A stretch of 64,000 nucleotides of DNA from Alphaproteobacteria bacterium (GTDB lineage: Bacteria; Myxococcota_A; UBA796; CAJQPC01): assembly GCA_020632795.1 (NCBI GenBank), contig JACKEV010000009.1:781501-845500 (forward strand), read 5' to 3'. Positions 41,954 to 50,898 of the stretch are shown here, piece by piece (the stretch's first letter is position 1; each line of letters starts with the position of its first letter). Position numbers and translations under genes: made by a program. The notes beneath the pieces were generated by a model. The model searched no databases. It had not been told where the DNA came from and saw only the letters and a program-made list of their open reading frames with translations.

Positions 41954-43792
41954 CTACTGCCAGCGACAGCACCCGGTCCATTTGACACAGTTGATCTCCA
42001 CGCGCTGCTCAGCCTTGAGGGCCAGCGCTCCGCAGCCGCTCGACGTCTCGCCCTCCGACCACCGGGCGCGGACCGTGTAGGTGCCGGGCGCCACCTCTCG
42101 GGTCCCCGGAGACAGCTCCACCAGCCCCCCCGCCCCCTGCAGGAGGGCCAGCGTCGCGTCGCCCTTCAGCGTGACCGTTGCCTGGGGCGGCGGCCTGGGC
42201 TTCTCCACGGCGCGGGCGGTGGCTTCGGTCGCCGGCGGCGCAGCCTGGGGCTCGGGCGCGCGCGGCTTGACCGCGGCGGACTCCGGCGCCAGCGGCGTCG
42301 CGTCGTCGGGCGGAGGGGGCTCCTCGGCGGGCTGGACGGTGCTGTCGGGCTGGCCAGGCGGCTCGGGCGCGTCGAGCGCGGCGACGGGGGGCGCCTCACG
42401 CCCCCGATCCTGCAGGATCCACAGCACCCCGAACCCCAGCCCTCCGCCGACGAGGAGCAGCAGACCGAGCGCGAGGACGGGCCATACGCGCGCCGGACGG
42501 GAGCCCGGCTGGGCGTCCGCGACGCTGGGGGGCTGCTCAGCGGGGGCCGGGGCCTCCTGCAGCGTCGGCTGGCTCGCGCGCTGCTCGGCGTCGCCGCCGG
42601 GCGGCGCGCGCCCCGTGGCCGCGAATCCACCCGAGTTCATCTGGGATTCCCAGCGGGTGCGCTCGATGGAGTCGGCGCTGGTGGGGCCATCCAGGTCGAG
42701 GAGCTGCGGCCGGTCGACGTCGGTCTCGGCCGGGAGCAGGCGGAAGTTGCGGCCGTCGGTGACCAGCGTGCGTCCCTCCATCCCCGGGCGGCCCTGCGCC
42801 CGCGCGGCCGCGCTGGCCCATTGTTGGCGTCGCTCCTCCACCAGCGGGCGCACGACCCGCTCGCTCCAGTCGGACAGGCTCTCGTGCTGCTGGGTCAAGG
42901 CGGCGAAGCGCCGGAGGGTGTTCTTGAGCTGCCGGGCCTCCGGGCGTTGGTCGGGATCCCAGGCCAGCATGCCGAGCAGCCACTCCACAAGATCGTGTGT
43001 GATGCCCGGAGTGCGCATCAGCGCCGCCTCGGCCTCGATCATGCGGGCGTCGCGGTAGGTACCCGGGTGGAAGTCCAACTGTCCCTGAAGCAGCGCGTCC
43101 ATCATCGGGCCGAGCAGGTCCAGGCGCTGCCCGGTGATCAGCTCGTAGAGCGCCGCCCCCAGGGAGAAGATGTCCCCGCCGGGGTGCTCGACGCCGCGCA
43201 GGCGCTCGGGGGCGGCGTACTCCCGGGTGAGGTAGAAGTTGGTCCGGGTGACGGCCTCGCGGCTGTCGAACTCGGCGCGCGCGATGCCGAAGTCCAGCAC
43301 CTTCACGTCGCCGTGGGGGGTGATCTGGATGTTGGACGGCTTGATGTCCCGGTGCAGCAGGTGCAGCGGGCGGCGACCCTCCGACGGGTTGGCCGGGTCG
43401 ACCAGCTCGTGGTTGTAGGCGTAGTCCAGGGCGCTGGCGACCTCTGCGCCGATCTCCAGCGCGACGAAGAGCGGCGTGGACCGCTCGACCTTGAGGATGT
43501 CCTTGAGATCGGCGCCCTCGACGTACTCCATCACCACGGTCCAGCGCTCGTTCAGGCGGGCCAGCAGGTCGACCTTGACGATGGCGCGGTGGTTGAGCAG
43601 CCCGAGGATGCGGGCCTCGTCCTTCAGCCGGCTGGCGACGTCGTCGACGCTGGCCATCTCGGCGTTGAGCATCTTGAGGGCGACATCCTTGCGGAAGCCC
43701 CCCGCCGCGATCTTCTGTGCGTGATAGACCTCTCCGAAGCCGCCTCGTCCGATGCAGGCGAGGATGCGGTACTCCTGGCCGGCGGGCGTCAC
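41954..43792 (-). CDS. Membrane Ser/Thr protein kinase with extracytoplasmic PEGA-like domain (copy A)
   Basis: The 612-residue product starts at GTG in a GTGA overlap with the preceding gene. The kinase domain is at about residues 5-300 (GRGGFGEV, DVALKML, HRDIKPSN, LDFGIA, YAAPERL). A linker of about 120 residues leads to one membrane helix (about 435-455, VWPVLALGLLLLVGGGLGFGVLW). A Pro/Ala-rich stretch and an 80-residue PEGA-like beta domain follow (ATVTLKGDATLALLQGAGGLVELSPGTREVAPGTYTVRARW) with a Cys-rich tail CVKWTGCCRWQ. It is a paralog of the kinase at 44768-46330. The PEGA-like part probably senses the cell wall or a lipoprotein partner. Confidence 0.92.
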   Translation of the reverse strand: MTPAGQEYRILACIGRGGFGEVYHAQKIAAGGFRKDVALKMLNAEMASVDDVASRLKDEARILGLLNHRAIVKVDLLARLNERWTVVMEYVEGADLKDILKVERSTPLFVALEIGAEVASALDYAYNHELVDPANPSEGRRPLHLLHRDIKPSNIQITPHGDVKVLDFGIARAEFDSREAVTRTNFYLTREYAAPERLRGVEHPGGDIFSLGAALYELITGQRLDLLGPMMDALLQGQLDFHPGTYRDARMIEAEAALMRTPGITHDLVEWLLGMLAWDPDQRPEARQLKNTLRRFAALTQQHESLSDWSERVVRPLVEERRQQWASAAARAQGRPGMEGRTLVTDGRNFRLLPAETDVDRPQLLDLDGPTSADSIERTRWESQMNSGGFAATGRAPPGGDAEQRASQPTLQEAPAPAEQPPSVADAQPGSRPARVWPVLALGLLLLVGGGLGFGVLWILQDRGREAPPVAALDAPEPPGQPDSTVQPAEEPPPPDDATPLAPESAAVKPRAPEPQAAPPATEATARAVEKPRPPPQATVTLKGDATLALLQGAGGLVELSPGTREVAPGTYTVRARWSEGETSSGCGALALKAEQRVEINCVKWTGCCRWQ

Positions 43793-44694
43793 CAGGTGAG
43801 CACCAGCGTCGCGCCGAGGCCGAGCGCCACCGCGCCCGCGCCGATGGCCGCCCCGCTGAAGGCGTTGGCCTGGCGGGGCAGGGTCTCGGTGAAGTGGGAG
43901 ACCTGCTGCGGGGTCGGGTCCAGGATCTCCGGGTCATCCACCGCGATCTGGTCCGCGATGCCCTGCCATTCGGTCTTCGCGCGGTCGGCCAGGAAGAGGA
44001 AGGCCCCGGCCGCGCCCGCAGAGACGGCGGCCCCGGCGCCCAGCCCGACCTTCGCGGCGGGCGCGCTGCCCCCGCCGTCGCGGCGGGTGAGACGGTCGTC
44101 ACCGCAGGCCGCGCTCACCGGCGGCGGGTCCTCTCCCGCGGCCAGGACCTGTGTCCAGAGGACCTCATGCCCCGGTCCCACCGGCTGGAGGACGGCGGGG
44201 CGGTCCGTGGCCCGGGAGGTCGAGGGGGTGCCGTCCACCCACACCGTGACGCAACGGGGCGCGGCGACGGGCTCGGCGCTGTCCACCTGATCGGCGCGGG
44301 CCTGGTCGAGGGCGGTGCGCAGGGGGCTGCCCGGTGGGGCCTGGGTTCCGGTCAGGTCGAAGGTGCCCGAGGCCGCGACGGCGGCCCGCAGGGCGCGGGT
44401 GACGTCGGCGTCGCGCTGCTCGACCAGCGCCTCCAGCGCGCCGACGAGGTGGAGCTGCGCGGCGTGCTCGCCGGTGATGGGCTCGCCCAGGCAGGGGGCG
44501 GCCGCACGCATCGCGGCGACGGCCGTGACGAAGGCGTCCTGATCGGCGGTGACGAAGAAGGCGTCTGCGGCGGCCCGGGCGTGGGTCGACACCTCAGCGC
44601 TGGTGGTCGGCGCGGGGCATCCGCCGGCCCAGGCGGCGCCCGAGAGCGGCGAGGTCATCATGCCTAAGCCAATGATCCTGATGGCTTGCATCAT
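43789..44694 (-). CDS. Exported protein with C-terminal membrane helices, kinase-operon partner
   Basis: The 301-residue product has a signal peptide (MMQAIRIIGLGMMTSPLSGAAWAGG). The mature helical region has four Cys, and two hydrophobic glycine-rich segments lie near the C-terminus (VGLGAGAAVSAGAAGAFLFLA and FSGAAIGAGAVALGLGATLVLTW). Two ATGs in a row follow GGGGAG; the second (44691) is better spaced. It lies between two paralogous kinase genes and overlaps the downstream one by 4 bp, so it may be their sensor or substrate. No family recognised. Confidence 0.7.
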   Translation of the reverse strand: MMQAIRIIGLGMMTSPLSGAAWAGGCPAPTTSAEVSTHARAAADAFFVTADQDAFVTAVAAMRAAAPCLGEPITGEHAAQLHLVGALEALVEQRDADVTRALRAAVAASGTFDLTGTQAPPGSPLRTALDQARADQVDSAEPVAAPRCVTVWVDGTPSTSRATDRPAVLQPVGPGHEVLWTQVLAAGEDPPPVSAACGDDRLTRRDGGGSAPAAKVGLGAGAAVSAGAAGAFLFLADRAKTEWQGIADQIAVDDPEILDPTPQQVSHFTETLPRQANAFSGAAIGAGAVALGLGATLVLTW

Positions 44695-44767
44695 CTCCCC
44701 TCGATCCTGAGCGGTGTGCCGGGGGATTCTATCCCATCCGCCTGCGTGGGGACGCCGCGACCCTCCG

Positions 44768-46330
44768 CTACGGCGAGGTGCAGGCGCCGAGCGAAGCATC
44801 ACAGTGCAGCGCCAGCTCGCCCCCGGGCAGGAGCTGGTGGACGCCCAGCGGGGGGGACAGCTCGCCTGTCGGCCAGCGCGCCTGTAGCACATACGACCCG
44901 GCCGGGACCTCCAGCCCGTTCGAGGTGACCTCGAAGGTGCCCGGGTCGCCGCTGAGGAGGACGGCGGGCGCGTCGCCCGACAGGGTCACCCGTCCGGAGG
45001 CCGGCGCGGCTCCCTGCGACGACAGGCCCCACACGAGGAGCCCGGCGCCGAGCCCGACCAGCACCACGAGCGGTACCATCAGCATCGCCACCCCGGACAA
45101 CCCGCGCGCCGCCGGGCGCGGCGGCTCGACCTCGGGGTGGAGGGTGGGCGCGTCCAGGCGCGGCTGGACTGCCACCGCCATCGTGGGCAAGGCGGGCTCC
45201 TTCGGACGCGGCGGCTGGATGGACGGCGTGCGGGGGGGCGGGCTGCGCTTCATCAGCACCGTGCGCGCGAGATCCGGCTCGTCGGACCTTAACTCGAAGG
45301 TGTGCCCGTCGGTCGCGAGGGTGCGGCCGGTGAGCGCCCCCGACGGTGCGTCCACCTTGGCCTTGCGGCGCTCCGCGACCATCGGCCCGACGACCCGCTC
45401 GCACCACTCGCCCAGGCTCTCCTGTTCCTGCAGGATCGCGGCGTGACGCCGCAGCTCCTTCTTGAGGATCCGCGCGGTGGGGCGGCGCTCCGGGCTCCAC
45501 GCCAGGGTCAGGAGCAGCAGGTTCGCCAGCGCCCGGTTCATCCCCTCGACGGTCTTGAGCACGCCCCACGCACGGGCCATCCTCTGGTCCCGGTAGTTCT
45601 CCATGTTGAAGTCGGACTTTCCATGGAGAAGCGCGTCCACCATCGGGCCCAGCAGGTTCAGCCGCGTGCCTGTGATGAGTTCGAAGAGCACCGCCCCCAG
45701 CGAGAACACATCCCCGCCGGGGTGCTCGACGGCGCGGAGCCGCTCGGGGGCGGCGTACTCGCGGGTCAGCAGCATGTTGGTGCCCGTGACCGCCTCGCGG
45801 CTGGCGAACTCCGCGCGGGCGATGCCGAAGTCCAGCACCTTGACGTCACCGTGTGGGGTGAGCTGGATGTTGGAGGGCTTGATGTCGCGGTGCAGCAAAC
45901 GCAGCGGGTGGCGGCCCTCTGCGGGGTCGGCTGGATCCACGATCTCGTGGTTGTAGGCGTAGTCCAGCGCGCTGGCGACCTCGGCGCCGATCTCCAGCGC
46001 GGCGAACAGGGGGAGCGTCCCGTGGTGGTTCAGCACCTGCTTGAGATCCGCGCCCTCGACGTACTCCATGACGACGGTCCAACGGTCGTTGAACAGCGCG
46101 AGCAGGTCAACCTTGACGATGGCGCGGTGGTTCAGCATCCCCAGGATGCGGGCCTCGTCCTTCAGGCGGCTCGCGACCTCGTTGACCTGGACCATGTCCG
46201 CGTTGAGCATCTTGAGCGCGACGTCCTTGCGGAACCCGCCTGCGGCGACCTTCTGGGCCCGGTACACCTCACCGAACCCGCCCCGCCCGATGCGGTCGAG
46301 GATGCGGTACTCACCGCTGGCCGGGGTCAC
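44768..46330 (-). CDS. Membrane Ser/Thr protein kinase with extracytoplasmic PEGA-like domain (copy B)
   Basis: The 520-residue paralog of copy A has the same start (VTPA..EYRIL), GRGGFGEVYRAQ, DVALKML, HRDIKPSN, LDFGIA and YAAPERL. One membrane helix is near residue 425 (SGVAMLMVPLVVLVGLGAGLLVWGL), with a short PEGA-like beta domain after it. GTG 46330 matches the start of copy A and has GAGGTG about 7 bases upstream; an ATG at 46357 is possible. First gene of a three-gene minus-strand operon. Confidence 0.92.
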   Translation of the reverse strand: MTPASGEYRILDRIGRGGFGEVYRAQKVAAGGFRKDVALKMLNADMVQVNEVASRLKDEARILGMLNHRAIVKVDLLALFNDRWTVVMEYVEGADLKQVLNHHGTLPLFAALEIGAEVASALDYAYNHEIVDPADPAEGRHPLRLLHRDIKPSNIQLTPHGDVKVLDFGIARAEFASREAVTGTNMLLTREYAAPERLRAVEHPGGDVFSLGAVLFELITGTRLNLLGPMVDALLHGKSDFNMENYRDQRMARAWGVLKTVEGMNRALANLLLLTLAWSPERRPTARILKKELRRHAAILQEQESLGEWCERVVGPMVAERRKAKVDAPSGALTGRTLATDGHTFELRSDEPDLARTVLMKRSPPPRTPSIQPPRPKEPALPTMAVAVQPRLDAPTLHPEVEPPRPAARGLSGVAMLMVPLVVLVGLGAGLLVWGLSSQGAAPASGRVTLSGDAPAVLLSGDPGTFEVTSNGLEVPAGSYVLQARWPTGELSPPLGVHQLLPGGELALHCDASLGACTSP

Positions 46331-46834
46331 CGGAGCACCTCGCGCCGCTTCGCGCATCCGCCAATGGGCGCGCGGGGGTGGGGGATGCCCGCGCCGAGGG
46401 AGCGGTCGGCTGCAGAGGCAGCGGTTGCAGCGGCAGGAGTCGGCCTCATGGTGCCCTCCGAGGGTGCGAGTGCGTCATTCTGAAGCAGTCTATCGCGCGC
46501 GGCCGGATAGCGCATGCGCGAAGCCATGGGGTTGCCGCGGTCTGGTAGACACATCACCGTCGTCGCCAGGCAGAGCCTGCTCTTCCAGGTCGGGATGAAC
46601 GTGATCTGCTCCACAGCGGGTCGCACGCACAGCCGATCCGGACCCCGCTTCGGTAAAGCCTCGCTGGACGGGCCCGGGCACACGACCCTCGTTGGGGCCA
46701 GCCGTAGTAGCCGCTGCGGGGCAGGTTCAGGTCTCTGTGCCTCATGGCGATGGCGTGCTCGGCCTCTCCGTCCGGAGCGAGGGCGCCTTGGAAACCTGAA
46801 CGCCACCTGCCGCTCCCACAGCTATCCTGTCCTG
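46331..46834. other. Non-coding stretch upstream of kinase copy B and the esterase
   Basis: About 500 bp without a convincing gene. It must hold the divergent promoters. I see short inverted repeats such as CTATC..GATAG near 46490-46510, but no clear -35/-10 pair and no RNA gene. Confidence 0.4.
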
Positions 46835-47593
46835 GTGCCCCTCCTCCTCCTCCTCGCCTGCACCCCCAACCCCCTCGGCCCCCACCTCGTCGCCGACGGC
46901 CAGTACTGGCTCTTCCAACCCCCCGGCGTCCCCATCGAAGGCGCCGCCGTCTACGTCCACCTCCACCCCGACGGCGACGGCGCGGGCCTGGCCGACAACG
47001 ACACCCTGCTCGACGAGCTGACCCGCCAGGGCCTCATCGCGGTCTTCCCCGACGGGGGCGGCGACCCCGGCGACGACTGGAACGTCGGGATCAACAAGGA
47101 CGACATCCCCCGGGACGACACGGTCTTCCTGGCAAACGTCGCCGCCGACCTGCGCGACCGCTGGGGCGCCGCGGTGCTCTGGCTGGGCGGCAGCTCCAAG
47201 GGCGGGGCGATGAGCTACGAGATGGCCTGCCTCGGCGAGCCGGTCTACGACGGCTACGTCCCCATCAGCGGCGCCATCGAGGCTCCGCTGCCCCACGCCT
47301 GCACCGCCCCGCCCGCGCCCATCCGCCACCTGCAGGGCACCCGGGACGACCGCTGGCCCCTGCACACCGCCGACGACCCCGACAGCACACACATGGGCAT
47401 CCTGGACTCACTCGGAGAGCTGCAGGCCAGCGACGACACCTGCCTGGAGGCCGAGCCGACGATCGAGGGCGACTGTCAGGTGTGGGCCGGCTGCCCCGCC
47501 GAGGTGCGACTGTGCATGTACGAGGGCGGGCACGCGATGCCCTCGAACTGGGTGGAACTGCAGGTCGCCGGCATGCAGATGCTGAAGCAGTGA
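46835..47593 (+). CDS. Secreted lipoprotein esterase of the PHB-depolymerase/LpqC type
   Basis: The start is GTG, with a short hydrophobic signal and lipobox LLAC (VPLLLLLACTPNPL). The 252-residue product has an alpha/beta-hydrolase core: an early strand VYVHLHPDGDGAG, nucleophile motif GGSSKGG near residue 126, and a C-terminal catalytic-His motif YEGGHAMPSNW. Cys pairs suggest disulphides. Enzymes of this type release ferulate-, PHB- or other ester-linked acids outside the cell. The substrate here is unknown. An upstream in-frame start is possible because the signal is short. Confidence 0.78.
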   Translation: MPLLLLLACTPNPLGPHLVADGQYWLFQPPGVPIEGAAVYVHLHPDGDGAGLADNDTLLDELTRQGLIAVFPDGGGDPGDDWNVGINKDDIPRDDTVFLANVAADLRDRWGAAVLWLGGSSKGGAMSYEMACLGEPVYDGYVPISGAIEAPLPHACTAPPAPIRHLQGTRDDRWPLHTADDPDSTHMGILDSLGELQASDDTCLEAEPTIEGDCQVWAGCPAEVRLCMYEGGHAMPSNWVELQVAGMQMLKQ

Positions 47594-48002
47594 GCGCTCA
47601 CAAGAAACTCGCTCCGCTTCCGTCGTCGTGCTCACACCGGGGCGTCGTGGTTGGGGTGGCGAGGCGCCAACTCGGCGGGCTGTGGGAGAGACGCTTGGCG
47701 ATGGCAATCCGTGGTGGGAGTGGCCTGAACGGCTTGGGGGCCGCCAATCGCCGCTGTCCGCGCCCGGCGCTGATCGCGACGCAGTCCTCAGCGGTCCTCG
47801 TGGCGTCGCCATTTTTGATAGGGAGACCCCTCCAGGTCTCCCTACGCGGGACTGTGTCCCGCTGACCCTTCCCGGGGTCTCGCCCTTCGGGCGGTGCTGC
47901 CGCTCCAGGAGACCACGACTGCGGCCTGAGACCCGTCCAAACGCAAGCTCTCTGCCAAGCCAGCCGTTTCGTTTGAAGGTGTCGCCGGAGCCGGTGGCGA
48001 GC
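47594..48002. repeat. Intergenic repeat, copy 1
   Basis: No gene is visible here. Blocks GATCGCGACG (about 47772), GACCCCTCCAG (about 47825) and CGGGGTCTCGCCCTTCGGGCG (47873-47893, one base different in the other copy) recur in the same order at 63010-63215. The last block forms a GCCC-TTC-GGGC hairpin. Confidence 0.5.
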
Positions 48003-48890
48003 TCACTCCGCGCGCGCCACCACGAAGTCCACCAGCGCCCGGACCGCCGGGCGGCTCAGGGCCTCGCGCGGGTAGATGAGCGAGAACGGGCGGGTGTAGC
48101 CGGTGAGCGGGGCCAGCACCTCGACCAGCTCCCCCCGGGTCAGCTCGGCCTCCACCAGGTAGTGGTAGAGCTGGATCAGGCCCCCGCCCGCGCGGGCGAA
48201 GGAGATGAGGCCCAGGACGTCGTCGCGGATGCGGACGCTGGCCCGCGGGTGGACCTCCTGGGGGCCCGGCAGGAACGCCCACGGCAGCCCGCGGCCGGTG
48301 CTCGGCATCACGAAGACCGCGCAGGTGTGGCCCTCCAGATCGGCCACGACCCGCGGCGTGCCGTTGGCCTGGAGGTAGGCCGGGCTGGCGAACACCCCCA
48401 GCGTGAAGTCCCCCAGCTTGCGCGCTACGAACGAGGCGTCACCCAGGCTGCCCATGCGCACGGCCAGGTCGAAGCGCTCCCGCACGAAGTCGACGTTGCG
48501 GTTGGAGATCTCCACGTCCACCTCGACCTGCGGGTACGCCCGGCAGAAGTCCCCGAGCATCGGCATGAAGCGGTGGTGACCGTACGTGGTGGGCACGCTG
48601 ACCCGCACGAGGCCGGCGGGGTCGGACCGCCGGCGGCGCATTGTCCGCTCGGCCTCCGCCAGCGCGTCGAGGGCCTGGGTGCAGGCGGCGTAGTACAGTC
48701 GGCCGGCGTCGGTCGGCTCGACGTGGCGGGTGTTGCGGCGGAACAGCGCCACCCCCAGCTCCTCCTCCAGTCGGGCGACCGCGCGGCTGGCGGCCTGGGG
48801 CGTCACCCCCAGCACCCGGGCCGCGAGGGTGAAGTTGCCCTGCTCGACGGTCAGGCGGAAGGTCCGGATCGCGGAGAGCGTCGTGTCCAT
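48003..48890 (-). CDS. LysR-family transcriptional regulator
   Basis: The 295-residue product has an N-terminal winged helix-turn-helix (residues 3-62, LSAIRTFRLTVEQGNFTLAARVLGVTPQAASRAVARLEEELGVALFRR) and a periplasmic-binding-protein-like effector domain (about 90-290). This is the standard LysR length and order. It is divergently transcribed from a PfpI/DJ-1 gene with 142 bp between, the classic arrangement in which the regulator controls that gene and itself. The inducer is unknown. Confidence 0.95.
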   Translation of the reverse strand: MDTTLSAIRTFRLTVEQGNFTLAARVLGVTPQAASRAVARLEEELGVALFRRNTRHVEPTDAGRLYYAACTQALDALAEAERTMRRRRSDPAGLVRVSVPTTYGHHRFMPMLGDFCRAYPQVEVDVEISNRNVDFVRERFDLAVRMGSLGDASFVARKLGDFTLGVFASPAYLQANGTPRVVADLEGHTCAVFVMPSTGRGLPWAFLPGPQEVHPRASVRIRDDVLGLISFARAGGGLIQLYHYLVEAELTRGELVEVLAPLTGYTRPFSLIYPREALSRPAVRALVDFVVARAE

Positions 48891-48908
48891 TCAATCTGTT
48901 CCTGTTTC

Positions 48909-48933
48909 GTACAATTCATGAAGCAACTTGTAC
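48909..48933. promoter_or_regulatory. Operator candidate of the LysR/PfpI divergent pair
   Basis: GTACAA (48909-48914) and TTGTAC (48928-48933) are exact inverted halves 13 bp apart, between the two start codons. LysR proteins bind dyads around a T-N11-A core, so this is the best operator candidate in the gap. Confidence 0.55.
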
Positions 48934-49032
48934 TCTACACGGCGGGAACCTCGAACCCTATGTTGGGGATGTCGGCGGCGGAGAGCCCCCGCCCACCCTG
49001 ACAGAGACCCGAACAACCGCCTGGAGGCACCC

Positions 49033-49695
49033 ATGTCCAAGCACGTCCTCGTCGTCCTCACCAACCACGCGACCCTGGCCGGCGAGCCCAACGGCACCTA
49101 CATGCCCGAGCTGACCCACGCCCTGCACGTCCTGAACGAGGCCGGGCTCTCCTGGGCGCTGGCCACCCCCAAGGGCGGCGCCGCCCCGGGCTACGGCCAC
49201 GACGCCGACGCGCTGACCCGCGAGATGCTCGCCGACAAGACCCTCTCCGGCGCGCTCGCCGACACCGCCGCGCTCTCGGCCGTCAACCCCGCCGACTACG
49301 ACGCCGTGTTCTACCCCGGCGGCTACGGCCTGCTCTTCGACCTGGCCGACGACGCCGACAGCCAGCGCGTCGCCGCGCAGATCCACGAGCAGGGCGGCGT
49401 GGTCGCCGCGGTCTGCCACGGCCCGGCGGCCCTGGCCGGCGTCAAGCTCCCCAGCGGCGAGGCGCTGATCGCCGGCCGCCAGGTCACCGGCTTCACCCGC
49501 GAGGAGGAGGCGGCGATGTCCACCCTGGACAAGATCCCCTTCCTGCTGGAGCAGCGGATGATCGACGCGGGGGCGACCTACCAGAAGCGCAAGGCCTGGC
49601 AGACGCTGGTGGTGCAGGACGGGCGGGTCATCACCGGGCAGAACCCGGGCTCGGCCAAGGGGGTAGGGGAGGCCCTGGCCGCCGCGCTGGGCTGA
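49033..49695 (+). CDS. DJ-1/PfpI-family protein (class I glutamine-amidotransferase-like)
   Basis: The 220-residue product has the DJ-1/PfpI nucleophile elbow AAVCHGPAAL with Cys near residue 122, a YPGGYG motif, and E-rich helix residues (MPELTHALHVL) that supply the acidic partner. Related proteins act as glyoxalase III or deglycase-type chaperones. GGAGG lies just before the ATG. Under likely control of the divergent LysR gene. Cytoplasmic. Confidence 0.92.
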   Translation: MSKHVLVVLTNHATLAGEPNGTYMPELTHALHVLNEAGLSWALATPKGGAAPGYGHDADALTREMLADKTLSGALADTAALSAVNPADYDAVFYPGGYGLLFDLADDADSQRVAAQIHEQGGVVAAVCHGPAALAGVKLPSGEALIAGRQVTGFTREEEAAMSTLDKIPFLLEQRMIDAGATYQKRKAWQTLVVQDGRVITGQNPGSAKGVGEALAAALG

Positions 49696-49697
49696 AA

Positions 49698-49755
49698 CGC
49701 AACCCATTGGTTGCGCGTTGGGCAACCTCCAGGTATATGCAACCTGGAGGTTGCC
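49698..49755 (+). promoter_or_regulatory. ArsR operator array overlapping promoter and ribosome site
   Basis: Two inverted repeats lie in 58 bp: CGCAACC-CATT-GGTTGCG (49698-49715) and a perfect 14-bp-arm repeat GGCAACCTCCAGGT (49721-49734) / ACCTGGAGGTTGCC (49742-49755). Together they give five GGTTGC half-sites. A TTGCGC (49711) 17-bp TATATG (49734) promoter is embedded. The right arm contains the GGAGG ribosome site of the ArsR gene, so the RNA hairpin could also hide it. Confidence 0.65.
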
Positions 49756-49758
49756 TTG

Positions 49759-50112
49759 ATGCTCTCTGTCCGCACCCCGGATCCTGTCGTCTTCGCCGCG
49801 TTGGCCGACCCGACGCGGCTGTTCCTCGTGGAGCAGCTCACGGACGTGCCGTCCCGCTCCACCACGCAGCTCGTCGCGGGCACCGGCCTCAGCCGCCAGG
49901 CGGTGCGCAAGCACCTCGGCGTGCTGGCCGAGGCCGGGCTGGTGCGGCACCACCGCGAAGGCCGCACGCGGCTGTGGCAGCTCGACGCCTTGCCCCTGCG
50001 GGACGTCAGCGAGTGGGCCGCGTCCTACCGCCGCCACTGGGAGCAGCGCCTCGACCGCTTGGAGCACTACCTCGACACCACCCAAGGAGCGATCGATGAA
50101 TCGACCCCATGA
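49759..50112 (+). CDS. ArsR-family transcriptional regulator
   Basis: The 117-residue product has a winged helix-turn-helix: PVVFAALADPTRLFLVEQLTD, RSTTQLVAGTGLSRQAVRKHLGVLAEAGLVRHHREGRTRLWQL. No metal-binding Cys motif is visible, so it is probably of the non-metal type that pairs with AHSA1/SRPBCC proteins. The ATG at 49759 follows GGAGG by 8 bases. It overlaps the AHSA1 gene by 17 bp and probably represses its own operon through the GGTTGC array. Confidence 0.92.
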   Translation: MLSVRTPDPVVFAALADPTRLFLVEQLTDVPSRSTTQLVAGTGLSRQAVRKHLGVLAEAGLVRHHREGRTRLWQLDALPLRDVSEWAASYRRHWEQRLDRLEHYLDTTQGAIDESTP

Positions 50113-50548
50113 CGACCGTGAGATCCGGCTGCGCCGGGACTACCGCTGGCCCCCCGACCGCGTGTTCGCGGCCTGGACCCACCCCGACGCCCTGGCCGCC
50201 TGGTTCGGGCCCGACGGCTTCGAGACCCTGACCGAGTCCTTCGACTTCCAGGTCGGCGGCTCGTGGCGCTTCCGCATGGTCCACCCCGAGCGCGGGACCT
50301 TCCAGAACCACGTCCGCTTCATCGAGATCGCGCCCCCCGAGCGCCTGGTCTACGAGCACCTGGACGGCGGCGAGCGGCTGTTCGTGGTCCAGGTCGACTT
50401 CCGGCCCACCGCGGCCGGCACCACCCTCGAGATGTGCCACCGCTTCCCCACCGCCGAGGCCTGCCGTCGGACCATCGAGGAGTACGGGGCTGTGGAGGGC
50501 GGTAGGCAGACCCTGGCGCGGTTGGAGCGCCTGCTGGAGCGGGGTTGA
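50096..50548 (+). CDS. AHSA1/SRPBCC-family protein
   Basis: The 150-residue product has an SRPBCC fold: RDYRWPPDRVFAAWTHPDALAAWFGP at the start, then GGSWRFRMVHPERG..FIEIAPPERLVYE and a C-terminal helix (ACRRTIEEYGAVEGGRQTLARLERLLE). Members bind hydrophobic ligands or act as Hsp90-activator-like proteins. AGGAG lies 7 bases upstream. The pair with ArsR is common, suggesting the ligand-binding protein and regulator respond to one stress. Confidence 0.9.
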   Translation: MNRPHDDREIRLRRDYRWPPDRVFAAWTHPDALAAWFGPDGFETLTESFDFQVGGSWRFRMVHPERGTFQNHVRFIEIAPPERLVYEHLDGGERLFVVQVDFRPTAAGTTLEMCHRFPTAEACRRTIEEYGAVEGGRQTLARLERLLERG

Positions 50549-50898
50549 GTCCCAGGTGGTTGGAATGACACGCCACTCCTGCGCAGGCTGACACAGCGGG
50601 GGCGCGCGCGGTCGGGCACGGACCTTCCTGAAGGGCGAGGGGATACGTCCCGTCTCGCTGCTCGGGAGGAGCCATGTCCGCTCGCTTCGCCCCGCTCGCC
50701 CTGCCGCTGGTCTGGTGTGGGCCATGCCCGGCTCCCACCCCCAGGCGGTGTCCACCTGGGACACCCGGGCCTCCAGCGTCACCCTGGGCGCCCTCGCCCG
50801 ACCGCGGACAGGTGGCGGGGACGCGACCACCGGGTGGCGGTTTGTCAAACAACACCGCGCGCTACGTTCTCCCGGTCCACTGCGGACCGGAGGCCCCC
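50549..50898. other. 350-bp leader with promoter and ribosome-site hairpin before the GT87 gene
   Basis: No separate gene is convincing; an in-frame ATG at 50674 with GGAGGA could extend the downstream protein by 75 unlike residues. TTGTCA (50842) and TACGTT (50863), 15 bp apart, may be a weak promoter. CCGGTCC (50872-50878) pairs with GGACCGG (50884-50890), whose 3' end runs into the GGAGG ribosome site. Confidence 0.45.

Noticed and set aside
50674..50898. A separate small secreted protein before the GT87 gene
   Set aside because: The ATG at 50674 has a fair ribosome site but the frame runs straight into the GT87 protein, the peptide is Pro/Gly low-complexity, and a promoter-like pair and a better-placed start lie downstream.
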